In this document: positions 22,736-32,089 of the stretch, in pieces
Layout: each line of letters starts with the position of its first letter
How positions within the stretch are numbered: the first letter of the stretch is position 1
DNA from: Adiantum capillus-veneris
Taxonomy: Eukaryota; Streptophyta; Polypodiopsida; Polypodiales; Pteridaceae
DNA: 64,000 bases
Assembly: GCA_014529385.2 (NCBI GenBank)
Contig: CM043960.1
Coordinates: 40,222,781-40,286,780 of the forward strand
Direction: 5' to 3'
The notes under the pieces: model-generated
The model's database searches: none
What the model was told of the DNA's origin: nothing
What the model saw: only the letters and a program-made list of their open reading frames with translations
Program-made: the position numbers and the translations under genes

Positions 22736-23137
22736 TGGGAATTACCTAAAGATGCATTTTCAAATGATGATGACTGGTTAGACGCAATGGACCTGCACAT
22801 CAAAGTACACCTCAACAATCATAGCACCAATGCTTTGGTCGACACAGGAGCTAGAGTAAATGCAGTCAGTTATTCCACGTACAAGAAGGCAACAAGTCAA
22901 GCATTGAGAGCAGGGATAGCGACAATCAAAGGATGCGACAAGAACCCAACCCCAACATTGGGAGTAGTAAACTTGAACGTGATAGTACATGGATGTTCAT
23001 GTCCTCATCAGTTTGTATGCTTACCAGATGAACACATGAATGAGACAATGATTCTTGGAATTCGCTGGATGCGGACATACAAAGCAGTACTAGATTGGGA
23101 TACAAATTGCCTCAAGCTATCACCTAAAGGTGGGTAA
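22736..23137 (+). pseudogene. Second retropepsin-like domain, downstream of integrase
   Basis: A 116-codon frame (from 22787) reads MDLHIKVHLNNHSTNALVDT followed by GARVNAVSY, then MILGIRWMRTYKAVLDWD. This matches retropepsins: hydrophobic-Val-Asp-Thr-Gly-Ala active site and the ILG...L.. second motif. Unlike the regular protease at 5690-6060 it keeps the catalytic Asp. It lies after integrase, where Ty3/gypsy elements normally have none. It ends at TAA 23135-23137. It could be a captured Gag-type protease or a lineage-specific regulator; function is unknown. Confidence 0.7.
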
Positions 23138-24080
23138 CTCATTTTCCCAATTGCACCAAGCAAGGACGAATGGAAAGAAAGCAATCAGCAGACCAAACCA
23201 CAACGTAATCAATCTTCTCCCCCGGGGCAGTCACTTATCAAAAGACCCCTATATCACGTGCGTTCAAGAGGTAATTAATAATACCCCAATATACATACTA
23301 TACTTACACTGTGAGTCTATTTGAAAAACCGCCACCCCCCTCTGTATGTATACATTTTTATACATTTTGGTCTTTTAATAATCCTCTCCGGTTAACTCAC
23401 GTGATATCATACACATTCTAAAAAGTGATCGCCCCGGGTCTTCTCCATCCCCTCGACAAGCAAATGCTACAAGTAGCATGCAAGGAGTCAGGAAAATTTG
23501 GGTACCAAAAGCACAGCTTAAGGATAAGCCGATTCAAATCTGGGTGCCCAGAACATCACCGAAAAAACAAAAGAAGGTTCCAAGGGTAATAACACAGAGA
23601 CAAGCATCTCCGAGAAAGGAACCTAACTTGAAATGGATTTGGAAGAAAAAGGAGCACTTATCTTCTCCACAAACTGTAAAACCAATCAAGCAATGGCGAG
23701 TTAAGTCTCAAAAGACTCCACCACACCATACAGCACCAAGCAAACCAAGCTACCAATGGTGAGAAAAAGCCCAACAACAGTCAAAAGTGCTACCAATAGC
23801 TCAGGCAATCAGCGTGCTAAAGCATCTTGATGGTACAATCAAACAGAGAGCACACAAGCTACAAGATTTGCTCTTTGGAAGACAGCATCAGAAAGCCTCG
23901 ACATCAGACACCCTTGAGTTAATTACTCAAGACCAAGATCTTGCAGAGCATAGTGGTTTGAATTTCATTGATCTTCAAATCATGATAGAGCCAACCATGG
24001 CTATGCATAGACACAATTGTTCAGCCCATGCACATAGTCATTCCGGAGTACGCCATCTAGGAGGGGTTGGAGGGCACTAA
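23138..24080 (+). pseudogene. Post-integrase tail ORFs of outer element
   Basis: Short open frames (23130-23324, 23478-23762, 23787-24080) continue on the + strand. The middle one repeats an xIWVP motif (KIWVPKA, QIWVPRT) in a Lys/Pro-rich chain. The third begins LPIAQAISVLKHLDGTIKQ and ends with a His-rich stretch. No family is recognised. A MITE (23252-23406) lies between the first two and interrupts any longer frame. Confidence 0.4.
23252..23406. mobile_element. Short MITE with TATCACGTG ends (copy 1)
   Basis: A 155 bp insert begins TATCACGTGCGTTCAAG and ends GGTTAACTCACGTGATA, an imperfect terminal inverted repeat of about 16 bp. A related 184 bp copy with the same ends lies at 43737-43920 in an unrelated gene. 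Both contain CTCTGTATGTATA/CTTCTGTATATATA in the middle. Confidence 0.75.
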
Positions 24081-24710
24081 GTAATTAAGGGCAATGTTTG
24101 AAGAGGGAGGGGAAAGTTCGATGTTAACGTGTGATTTTTTGCAAAATTACCTAATAATGCCCTTATAATTCATCATCAAGAAAAAATTCATTGATAATAT
24201 CTTCTCAGCGAGTGTAAAGAGTGTATATACTATCAGAAAATCATTAAAAAATAGTCCTTTTTGGTTATTTTTCATCATTTTTATTGATAATGAGACTTAA
24301 AAATAGAGAAATCCAACAAAAAACAATAAAGCTCTGTTTTTCAATGGATTTTCTTAATTATTGGATTTTTACTTTACTTTTTAGAGCATTTTGTTATTTT
24401 CTTTGATTTTTTAATAAACATGTCAAAAATTAATAATAAATAGCAAAGAAGCTCATATGGAAAAATGGAAGAAACGATGTGATCATAAAGACAAGGCGGA
24501 CAAGCACAAAAAATTTCAATGAAATCAGAAGATGGAAGCGGGAAGCCTAAATTAGGCGGCTAGACCTACTTTTGTAAAATTCTTGCAGAATGAGCTAGAG
24601 GAATCCGATCAAGGAAATTTTTGAGTCTAACATACAATTCACAGCCTAGTAGGAATCACAAGGGAATCTAGGGAAAATTAGTTCCGGAAGTTCGGGTATA
24701 GATATCCAAG
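24081..24710 (+). other. Non-coding spacer of outer element before copia insertion
   Basis: No ORF is supported. A purine tract AAGAGGGAGGGGAAAG (24101-24116) could be a second, internal polypurine tract. The rest is AT-rich. The copia element enters after CAAG at 24710, and the host sequence resumes with CAAGG at 30536. Confidence 0.5.
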
Positions 24711-24937
24711 TGTTACCATATACATGTGGTAGTGATGTGTGTGAACACACTAGGACCGTCGGGGCATTTTTTCCCTCTTTAGGAGGTTTTTTCCCCCGAG
24801 CATTGTATATACGCCCATCACTCTAGGGTTATCTTTCTTTCCATTGCACACTAAGTAACACACTCTCTATTGTGTGCCTTGAGCTTCCTTCGTCTTCTCC
24901 CAACTGTGTGTGTTTCTCTGCAACCCTAATTCCAACA
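24711..24937 (+). repeat. 5' LTR of copia element
   Basis: A 227 bp LTR starts TGTTACC and ends CCAACA. A TATA-like GCATTGTATATACG lies near 24800. It matches 30310-30535 along its whole length. Confidence 0.95.
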
Positions 24938-24939
24938 AT

Positions 24940-24951
24940 TGGTATCAGAGC
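24940..24951 (+). other. Primer binding site of copia element (initiator tRNA-Met type)
   Basis: TGGTATCAGAGC two bases after the LTR is the standard complement to the 3' end of plant initiator methionine tRNA, as used by most copia elements. Confidence 0.9.
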
Positions 24952-25249
24952 AGGTCACGTCCTCTCGGGCTTAGTCGCCAGCTGCTCCAGTACATGCCTG
25001 CTCACTTTCTCTGATTTCAGTGAGCTTTGTCTACTCAGAATTTTGATTTGGGCTCATTTCGGCCTCCGTTTCCACTACAGGCAGTACTACACAGGCTATT
25101 TCGTCATTTTGTGCAAAATTTCTGTCAGTGCCGTTTTCTGCATAACAGGTGCCTTATAGTCTTCTACGGTTTGTGCTATATAGCACAGGTTGTTCCCGCT
25201 CCTTTTCTCTTATTTTCGGACAGTTTTCACATCAGGTGCAGCATTTACC

Positions 25250-26128
25250 ATGACTGACAACAACAACACAGATGTGTTCAAGATGTTTGCTGCTGAGGAC
25301 AGGTTGGATGGGGACAACTACCCTATGTGGGCTTATATGATGCAACATGTTCTTGTGTCAAAGGGTGTTTGGAACATTGTGCAGGGCATTGATGTACGTC
25401 CTGGTTCTGAGGATGTAGGCGATGTTGAGGATGTTGCAGGTCTTGCTGCAAGGATTGCAGCTGTTAGAGTTGTTTTGCCTACGGCAGCACAAGCTCGTTG
25501 GGATGTTAAGGATGCGCAGACTCATGCATTGGTTGCATTGTCTGTGAAGCGCACCATTGTTCCTCACATCCGTTCAGCAAAATCTGCAAAACAGGCTTGG
25601 GATATTCTAGCAGGTCTTTATGCAAGCCGCAATGAGGCTAAAATTGCTTTGCTGCGTAAAGAGCTGGAGTCGAAGATTATGCATGAGGAAGATGATATGG
25701 ACACTTTCCTTGCTAGTGTCAAGGATATCAATGAGCAGCTCATTTCTGCAAGTGAAGTCATTTCAGACAGTTCCCTTGTGCAGACTGTTCTTGATGCCTT
25801 ACCAGATTCTTACCAGACTTTTGCTAGTACTTGGAGACTTATGACCCAAGGAAATCCTGAAGTTGTCAAGTTTGATGCATTATGCACATTGTTGTTGCAA
25901 GAGTCACTTTCCAGCAAAAATAGGACTAGGCAGCGTGCAGTTGAACAGGCTTTTATTGCTTCTCAAAGAAAGGGTGGTAACAGTAATGCAGCCACTTCTT
26001 ATGTTTCTGCTGCGAGTGGCAAAAATTCTGTTCATAATGCTTCTGCTGGCAGCACTTCTTCTGGCAATTCTGGTGATAAGGGCAAAAGAAGATGCGATGC
26101 CATTATTGTAAAGCCAATGCTCACTTGA
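25250..26128 (+). CDS. gag: Gag of copia element (frame-shifted at its end)
   Basis: The ATG at 25250 opens MTDNNNTDVFKMF, then DNYPMWAYMMQHVLVSKGVW and AKQAWDILAGLYASRNEAK, with LDALPDSYQTF further on. This is the copia Gag (UBN2-type) pattern. The start is preferred over the longer open frame from 25190 because conserved sequence begins here. The frame leaves the zinc-knuckle register near 26080: an A run has four A's where the duplicated copy (26819) has five, and the frame ends at TGA 26126-26128 while the knuckle continues in the next frame. Confidence 0.9.
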   Translation: MTDNNNTDVFKMFAAEDRLDGDNYPMWAYMMQHVLVSKGVWNIVQGIDVRPGSEDVGDVEDVAGLAARIAAVRVVLPTAAQARWDVKDAQTHALVALSVKRTIVPHIRSAKSAKQAWDILAGLYASRNEAKIALLRKELESKIMHEEDDMDTFLASVKDINEQLISASEVISDSSLVQTVLDALPDSYQTFASTWRLMTQGNPEVVKFDALCTLLLQESLSSKNRTRQRAVEQAFIASQRKGGNSNAATSYVSAASGKNSVHNASAGSTSSGNSGDKGKRRCDAIIVKPMLT

Positions 26129-27306
26129 TCAAGTCGTGTCCTAAGTTGAAGGCCAAAGAGGCTAAGAAGAAAGAGGGTGGTTCCACTGCAAATGCTGGTT
26201 CCACTACAAATGCAGCCAATGTTGAGTCTTCTGTGAAAGGAGACTATAATGCTGATGTTGATGTAGAATGGGCTTTTAGCGCAGAGTGCACTTACAATCC
26301 TGTTGTCCATGATGCATGCTTGTCAGTTGATGCAGATTCACATGTGTGGTATTTCGACAGTGGTGCTACAAAGCACATTACCTCACATCGTGAATTGTTT
26401 ACCTCTCTTGAGTCTATCCCTCATGGGAATTCAGTCACTTGTGCCAACAACACCTCTTATCCAGTTCAAGGAGTTGGAAAGATTGTGCTCACTGCTGCTA
26501 ATGGCAGTTCCTTCACACTTATTGATGCACTTTATGTACCTGGGATCAAGAAGAATCTCTTGTCTGTATCCGCACTTGCTAGACTTGGACTTGTAGTCAA
26601 ATTTGTGGATGCATTATGCACATTGCTGTTGCAAGAGTCACTTTCTAGAAAACACAGGACTAGGCAGCGTGCACTTGAACAGGCTTTTATTGCTTCTCAA
26701 AGAAAGGGTGGTAACAGCAATGTAGCCACTTCTTATGGTTCTGCTGCGAGTGGCAAAAATTATGTTCCTAATGCTTCTGCTGGCAGCAATTCGTCTGGAA
26801 ATTCTGGTGATAAGGGCAAAAAGAAGATGCGATGCCATTATTGCAAATCCAATGATCACTTGATCAAGTCGTGTCCTAAGTTGAAGGCCAAAGAGGCTAA
26901 GAAGAAAGAGGGTGGTTCCACTGCAAATGCTGGTTCCACTACACATGCAGCCATTGTTGAGTCTTCTGTGAAAGGAGACTGTGTTGTTGATGTTGATGCA
27001 GAATGGGCTTTTAGCGCAGAGTGCACTTACAATCCTGCTGTCCATGATGCATGCTTGTCAGTTGCTACAAAGCACATTACCTCACATCGTGAATTGTTTA
27101 CCTCTCTCGAGTCTATCCCTCATGGGAATTCAGTCATTGGTGCCAACAACGCCTCTTATCTAGTTCAGGGAGTTGAAAAGATTGTGCTCACTGCTGCTAA
27201 TGACAGTTCCTTCACACTTGTTGATGCACTTTATGTACCTGGGATCAAGAAGAATCTCTTGTCTGTATCCGCACTTGCTAGACTTGGACTTGTAGTTAAA
27301 TTTGTG
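25874..27306 (+). repeat. 734 bp tandem duplication inside copia gag-protease
   Basis: Unit A (25874-26607) and unit B (26608-27306) both run from GATGCATTATGCACATTG in gag, through the zinc knuckle, to the end of the protease segment AAATTTGTG. Unit B lacks 36 bp that encode the WYFDSG active-site region. The junction lies where protease sequence AAATTTGTGGATG meets gag sequence GATGCATTATGC, so a short similarity may have guided unequal recombination. Confidence 0.9.
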
Positions 27307-29673
27307 GATGACAGATGTACAATTCATGATCTCAGTTTTGGTGATGAAATTGTTGCATCTGGGCTTTTGTGCCTTGGGCTATATAAGCTCACTTTGTATG
27401 ACAAGTGTGCACAAAATTTTGCAAATGCTGTTGCAGATTCAAGGGCTATTTCAGATGCAAAACTTTGGCATGCACGTTTTGGTCATCTGAATTTTGCCAG
27501 TTTTCTGCGTTTGCAAAAATATGATATGGTTGCTTCTTTGCCGCCTCTTGAAGCACCTATCAAACATGTCTGTGAAGAATGTATTTTGGGTAAGATGCAG
27601 CGTTCTAAATTTCCAAAGGATGGTTCAGTTCGAGCCACATGCAGGTTGCAGCTTGTGCATAGTGATGTTTGTGGGCCCATGCAAACTCCGTCCTTGGGCA
27701 ATTACCTATACTTCGTGACTTTCATTGATGATTACTCCAGGCATGCATGGGTATTTCCGCTTAAAGTGAAGTCGGAAATTTTTATGTGCTTCAAACAATT
27801 TCTGGCTATGGCTGAAAATGTCTCGAAATGTACGATGGGCACCCTCCGTTCCGATCGAGGGGGGGAGTATATGTCTCATGAATTTAATGCATTTCTGGCT
27901 AGTCGTGAGATAAAACACCAATGTACAATGCCTTATACACCTCAGCAAAATGGTGTTGCTGAGAGGAAAAATAGGTCACTGACGGAAATGGCACGATGTA
28001 TGGTCAAAAGTCAAGCTTTGCCGCATTCTTTTTGGCTTGAGGCCATCATGTGTGCCACTTATGTACTTAACAGGTGTCCTACGAAAGCTTTGCAGTCTAT
28101 TACTCCATATGAAGCATGGCATGATAGAAAGCCTTTTATTGAGCACATGCGTGTTTTTGGCTGTTTGGCATATGCTTTGGTGCCACAAGTGCAGCGCAGA
28201 AAATTAGATGATAAGGCTGTCAAATGTATTTTTGTTGGTTATAGTGCTGAAAGCAAAGATTACAGGTTGTATCATCCGCAAACAAAACGTATTATGGTTT
28301 CTCTGGATGTAGTGTTTGTGGAAGATTCTGTTCAGCCCTTGCTGTCATGTACTAGAGACAGTAATGTAAGCTCACAGGACATTTATGACACTTTTTTGCC
28401 TCTTTTCAATGGTGGAAATACGAATGTAAGTTCCAATGAGGCAAATGTACAGCCTATGGGGGTTTCAAAAAATGTTTTAGATCAGCCTATTATTGATACA
28501 GACGTACATGATGTACTTGATGAGGAACGACCTGAAAATGAGCAGGCTAGAGGTATGCCAAAATGGTTGGTGCACACTTTGAGTGACAGTAAATTAGATG
28601 CACCTTTGTCTAGTCGTACTCGTTCAGGCTCTCGCCATGAATCTTATGCATCAGATTGTTATGCTTTGGCTATGTCTAGTTTACATGATGTTGAGGAGCC
28701 TCTGTCTTTTGATGAAGCACATAATTCAGAAAATTGGATGGCTGCCATGCAATCAGAATATGATGCACTTATAGAAAATGACACATGGACTTTATGTGAT
28801 TTGCCTCCTGGCAAAAAGGCCATTGGTACGAAGTGGGTTTACAAGTTGAAACGCAAGCTGGATGGTGAGATCGATCGCCATAAGGCTCGACTTGTTGCAA
28901 AGGGTTATGCACAGCAAAAAGGCATAGATTATGAAGAGAATTTTGCTCCCACTTGTCGTATGACTACTGTGCATTTTCTATGTGCATTGGCAGCGCATTT
29001 TGGTTGGGATGTACATCAATCAGACATTGTTACTGCTTTCTTGAATGGTGACATATTTGAGGAAGTTTACGTAACGCAGCCTTGCGGTTTTGTCATAAAA
29101 GGACAAGAGGACAAAGTGTGCAAATGTAACAAGGCTTTGTATGGGTTGAAGCAATCTCCTCATGCTTGGTATGAGAAAGCTGACACTCATTTGGTCAAAC
29201 AAGGCTTTCGTAACAGTCCAACAGAAAGCACATTGTATGTAAACCGTGAGGGTGATGTACTTCTCATTGTGGTTCTTTATGTTGATGATTTGCTGATCAC
29301 TGGACCAAATGAGAGACATATTGCTGAATTTAAGGCTGATTTGAATGCTACTTTCAAGATGAAAGATTTGGGGCTGTTGCATCATTACTTGGGTATACAG
29401 TTTAAGCAGTGTGATGGTGGTATTGCCTTGTGTCAGAAAAGTTACATAGAGACATTGCTATGTAAGTTTGGACTTGAGGATTGCAAACCTATTGCCACTC
29501 CCATGGAAACAGGTTTGAAGTTGAGTCTACATGATGCTAACGATCGTGTTGATGTCACTCTTTACCAAACTGTTGTTGGTTGCCTCATTTATGTATGCAA
29601 CACGAGGCCGGATATTCAGTTTGCAGTCTCACAGGTCAGCAGATTTATGCATAGCCCAGGGTCTAAACATTAG
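26092..29673 (+). CDS. pol: Pol polyprotein of copia element (two zinc knuckles, protease, integrase, RT)
   Basis: A 1193-codon frame. In order: zinc knuckle CHYCKANAHLIKSC (res. ~3-16); protease with WYFDSGATKHIT (~86-97); a repeated gag end; a second knuckle CHYCKSNDHLIKSC (~246-259); a second protease copy lacking DSG (SVATKHIT); the pre-integrase H2C2 region (LWHARFGHLN ... CEECILGKM); integrase core with Asp in LVHSDVCGP, Asp in LRSDRGGEY and Glu in NGVAERKNR; RT with GTKWVYKLKRK, VHQSDIVTAFLNG, QPCGF and the catalytic YVDDLL. It ends at TAG 29671-29673 where Trp is expected. Confidence 0.93.
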   Translation: MRCHYCKANAHLIKSCPKLKAKEAKKKEGGSTANAGSTTNAANVESSVKGDYNADVDVEWAFSAECTYNPVVHDACLSVDADSHVWYFDSGATKHITSHRELFTSLESIPHGNSVTCANNTSYPVQGVGKIVLTAANGSSFTLIDALYVPGIKKNLLSVSALARLGLVVKFVDALCTLLLQESLSRKHRTRQRALEQAFIASQRKGGNSNVATSYGSAASGKNYVPNASAGSNSSGNSGDKGKKKMRCHYCKSNDHLIKSCPKLKAKEAKKKEGGSTANAGSTTHAAIVESSVKGDCVVDVDAEWAFSAECTYNPAVHDACLSVATKHITSHRELFTSLESIPHGNSVIGANNASYLVQGVEKIVLTAANDSSFTLVDALYVPGIKKNLLSVSALARLGLVVKFVDDRCTIHDLSFGDEIVASGLLCLGLYKLTLYDKCAQNFANAVADSRAISDAKLWHARFGHLNFASFLRLQKYDMVASLPPLEAPIKHVCEECILGKMQRSKFPKDGSVRATCRLQLVHSDVCGPMQTPSLGNYLYFVTFIDDYSRHAWVFPLKVKSEIFMCFKQFLAMAENVSKCTMGTLRSDRGGEYMSHEFNAFLASREIKHQCTMPYTPQQNGVAERKNRSLTEMARCMVKSQALPHSFWLEAIMCATYVLNRCPTKALQSITPYEAWHDRKPFIEHMRVFGCLAYALVPQVQRRKLDDKAVKCIFVGYSAESKDYRLYHPQTKRIMVSLDVVFVEDSVQPLLSCTRDSNVSSQDIYDTFLPLFNGGNTNVSSNEANVQPMGVSKNVLDQPIIDTDVHDVLDEERPENEQARGMPKWLVHTLSDSKLDAPLSSRTRSGSRHESYASDCYALAMSSLHDVEEPLSFDEAHNSENWMAAMQSEYDALIENDTWTLCDLPPGKKAIGTKWVYKLKRKLDGEIDRHKARLVAKGYAQQKGIDYEENFAPTCRMTTVHFLCALAAHFGWDVHQSDIVTAFLNGDIFEEVYVTQPCGFVIKGQEDKVCKCNKALYGLKQSPHAWYEKADTHLVKQGFRNSPTESTLYVNREGDVLLIVVLYVDDLLITGPNERHIAEFKADLNATFKMKDLGLLHHYLGIQFKQCDGGIALCQKSYIETLLCKFGLEDCKPIATPMETGLKLSLHDANDRVDVTLYQTVVGCLIYVCNTRPDIQFAVSQVSRFMHSPGSKH

Positions 29674-30234
29674 CAGGCAGTCAAGAGGATTTTCCACTAC
29701 CTTAGTGGCACTTTACATCTTGGCTTGTTTTATCCCAAGGGGGGATCATTGCCGCCAGACTTACATGCTTTTTCGGGATCAGATTGGGCTGGTTGTTTTG
29801 ACACGCAAGTGTCCACAAGTGGTTTTTGTTTCATGCTTGGCAGTTCATATATATCATGGTTGAGCAAGAAGCAACCTACTGTGGCCACTTCGAGTTGTGA
29901 GGCTGAGTACAGGGCAGTCTTCACAGCTACGGTTGAGTGTGTATGGCTCAGACGCCTTATGGCTGATTTGGGTGTTAGACAGGACACTGCCAACACTATC
30001 TACACTGACAGTCAGAGCGCATTGGCAGTTGCGAGGAACCCAGTTTTTCATGCTCGCACAAAGCACATTGAGGTGCATTACCACTATGTCAGGGAGAGGC
30101 TCTCAGCAGGAGAGATCAGCTTGGCTTATGTGCCAACACAGGACAACCTTGCAGATCTTTTCACAAAGGCATTGTCTCGTGAGAAGCTTGATGCTTTCCG
30201 CAAAGCTTTGGGCTTACTCCCCTTTGTGGACTGA
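29674..30234 (+). CDS. RNase H of copia element (same frame after one TAG)
   Basis: The pol frame continues without shift after the amber codon: AVKRIFHYLSGTLHLGL, then the RNase H acids in FSGSDWAG, TSSCEAEYRA and YTDSQSALAV, followed by RTKHIEVHYHYVRE and DLFTKAL. It ends with the copia tail LLPFVD and TGA 30232-30234. The TAG is best explained as Trp TGG changed to TAG by one transition, so this is a single-nonsense allele of the polyprotein. Confidence 0.9.
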   Translation, partial: QAVKRIFHYLSGTLHLGLFYPKGGSLPPDLHAFSGSDWAGCFDTQVSTSGFCFMLGSSYISWLSKKQPTVATSSCEAEYRAVFTATVECVWLRRLMADLGVRQDTANTIYTDSQSALAVARNPVFHARTKHIEVHYHYVRERLSAGEISLAYVPTQDNLADLFTKALSREKLDAFRKALGLLPFVD

Positions 30235-30295
30235 TCCTGTCCTTAGGGCATGGCACTTCCATTTACTCATGTGCCAGTTCTCGTTCACCGCATCA

Positions 30296-30309
30296 CTCCA
30301 GGGGGGATT
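30296..30309 (+). other. Polypurine tract of copia element
   Basis: CTCCAGGGGGGATT directly precedes the 3' LTR at 30310 and contains the expected G-rich purine run. Confidence 0.75.
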
Positions 30310-30535
30310 TGTTACCATATACATGTGGTAGTGATGTGTGTAAACACACTAGGACCGCCGGGGCATTTTTTCCCTCTTTAGGAGGTTTTTTTCTCGAGCA
30401 TTGTATATACGCCCATCACTCTAGGGCTATCTATCTTTCCATTGCACACTAAGTAACACACTCTCTATTGTGTGCCTTGATCTTCCTTCATCTTCTCCAA
30501 GCTGTGTGTGTTTCTCTGCAACCCTAATTCCAACA
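30310..30535 (+). repeat. 3' LTR of copia element
   Basis: A 226 bp repeat of 24711-24937 with about ten differences by eye, followed by CAAG, the duplicated target. Confidence 0.95.
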
Positions 30536-32089
30536 CAAGGTAGGCTAAAACCACCTCATTTCCACTGCCTTTGCAGAGAGAGCTTTTCGACCTCTTTCGC
30601 GCGTCTTTTCTAGAGTTTACAGTTGCCCGTTTTCAGCGCCATCTTACAGGAGACATGAGGGGTAAGTTATTTACTCATCAATGATCCATTTTGTATGGCC
30701 GGTAGCTAGTCTAAACCCCTTTAAAAAACCCTAGAAACCGAGAAGTGCACGAAGACCTACGACCAAAAATTGACCATAGCGGCCTATCGGCTCAACCAAA
30801 TCGGATGAGATTTGAAATGTAGCATGCCCTAACATAATGGAACCTTTCTATATCATCAGTTGACCATTCGGCAGGGGTCGAGGGGGTCCCCAGTAGAAAA
30901 GCTAGGTTTTTTGCAAATGCCAAAATTTGGATCTGACTCCACAGACAGCTTGCTTACGAGGTTCATATACAATGTATATGATTGGTTTAGTGAAATCAAT
31001 CAAGAAAATCCCTCAAAAAGCCGAAAATGGCTCGAAGGCTACAAAGCGTCAAATTCGACATATGGGGTCAACTGACTCCAAATGAGCCAGAATTGGAGGA
31101 GTTACTTCACAACTATGTTGCGGACAAGTCCAAAGCCTCAAAATTGATTGACCAGCTTAACAAGTAGTATAGTCATAGAAATCAAAGATTTCAGAGTCAA
31201 TAAAGCACAAAGTGATGCCGGCAAGACCAAAATAGACCAAACTTGACCAAATTCAATCTAGGACTTGTTTTAGGTGTATAGAATGTGTTTAGCTCGTTTG
31301 CAAAAAAATTATGACTGCTGTAAATAATTGCGATTATTTACTTTTGCACTATTTTTTCTTGGAAATTGTATCATCACCTCACCTATCATGTGTACACACC
31401 TATTACATGCCAAAAATCAAGTATGAGCCAAAATGAGCATCTATAACTTGGAAATTTGCCAGAAAACCCAAGAAGCCTTTGCAAGCCAATTTTTGGATTA
31501 TGGACCACATTTCTTGATTCTACCTCATACCTCATACACAGAGTCTATACAATGGCTAGAACCAATTTGTACCAAAAAATGTTGATTTTGGTAGAAATGT
31601 TAATAATCGCGATTATTTACTTCCTAGCCAAAATGGGGGAATTTTGATATTTTGCCATCATACATTCAAAGTACATGATGTGTTAAGCCCACTAACCAAG
31701 TTTGAACCAATTTGGAGCTCAACATCTCAAATTTCCATTATATCTACTGTTTCAGAGACCTAAAGCCAAAATCTGGTAGCATTTTCACCCAATTCCTCCA
31801 AATGAGCCCATATTTCACTCAGAGTAAGTATTTGGTATATACTTCAAGCCTGTGATGCCAAAATGTTGAAAAAAAGACTCGGTTGTAAATAATCGCGATT
31901 ATTTACTTTGGTTGCAAAATTTTGTTTGGACTTTACAATTTTGTTCCTTGCATTATTTTATGCATCTATGCTTGTTCAAAAATTGATTTGAAGCAAATTG
32001 GACCAAAATTGTCAGCATTTCATACTAAAGGATATTTCAGAGAAAAATCCGTCAAATCTGCTAACTTTGACCCTCCATTCATTGCACAG
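30536..32089 (+). other. Non-coding block before the 3' ORF of outer element, candidate intron
   Basis: The outer element resumes here. No convincing ORF is seen. ATGAGGG at 30655-30661 is followed by GTAAGTTATT. At the other end CATTCATTGCACAG at 32076-32089 precedes the long 3' ORF. Splicing 30662-32089 out would put that upstream ATG in frame with the 3' ORF. The block contains three palindromes of the same kind as the 5' leader. Confidence 0.55.
31320..31906 (+). repeat. Right palindrome array, 3 copies at ~283 bp spacing
   Basis: Copies at 31320-31341, 31599-31620 and 31885-31906. The last is a perfect 22 bp palindrome: GTAAATAATCG followed by its exact complement CGATTATTTAC. Centres are 279 and 286 bp apart, the same period as in the 5' leader 30 kb upstream. 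A degraded relative (GTTAATAATTGCGATT) is in the 3' LTR at 36225. Confidence 0.85.

Larger units (their letters stand above)
24711..30535 (+). mobile_element. Ty1/copia LTR retrotransposon, complete, nested in outer element
   Basis: A 5,825 bp element has short LTRs (24711-24937 and 30310-30535) beginning TGTTACCATA and ending TTCCAACA, a primer site TGGTATCAGAGC and copia gene order gag-protease-integrase-RT-RNase H. It is flanked by CAAG on both sides (24707-24710, 30536-30539). The two LTRs differ at about ten positions by eye. Coding damage is limited to one frameshift, one nonsense codon and a remarkable internal duplication. Confidence 0.95.

Noticed and set aside
22787-23137. Host DDI1-like aspartic protease gene
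   Set aside because: It lies in line with the outer element ORFs on the same strand, lacks any ubiquitin-like or other host domain, and has no introns; best explained as part of the retroelement.
26638-27045. 135-codon - strand ORF in copia
   Set aside because: Antisense shadow of the duplicated gag/protease region; a similar antisense frame appears in the first copy.
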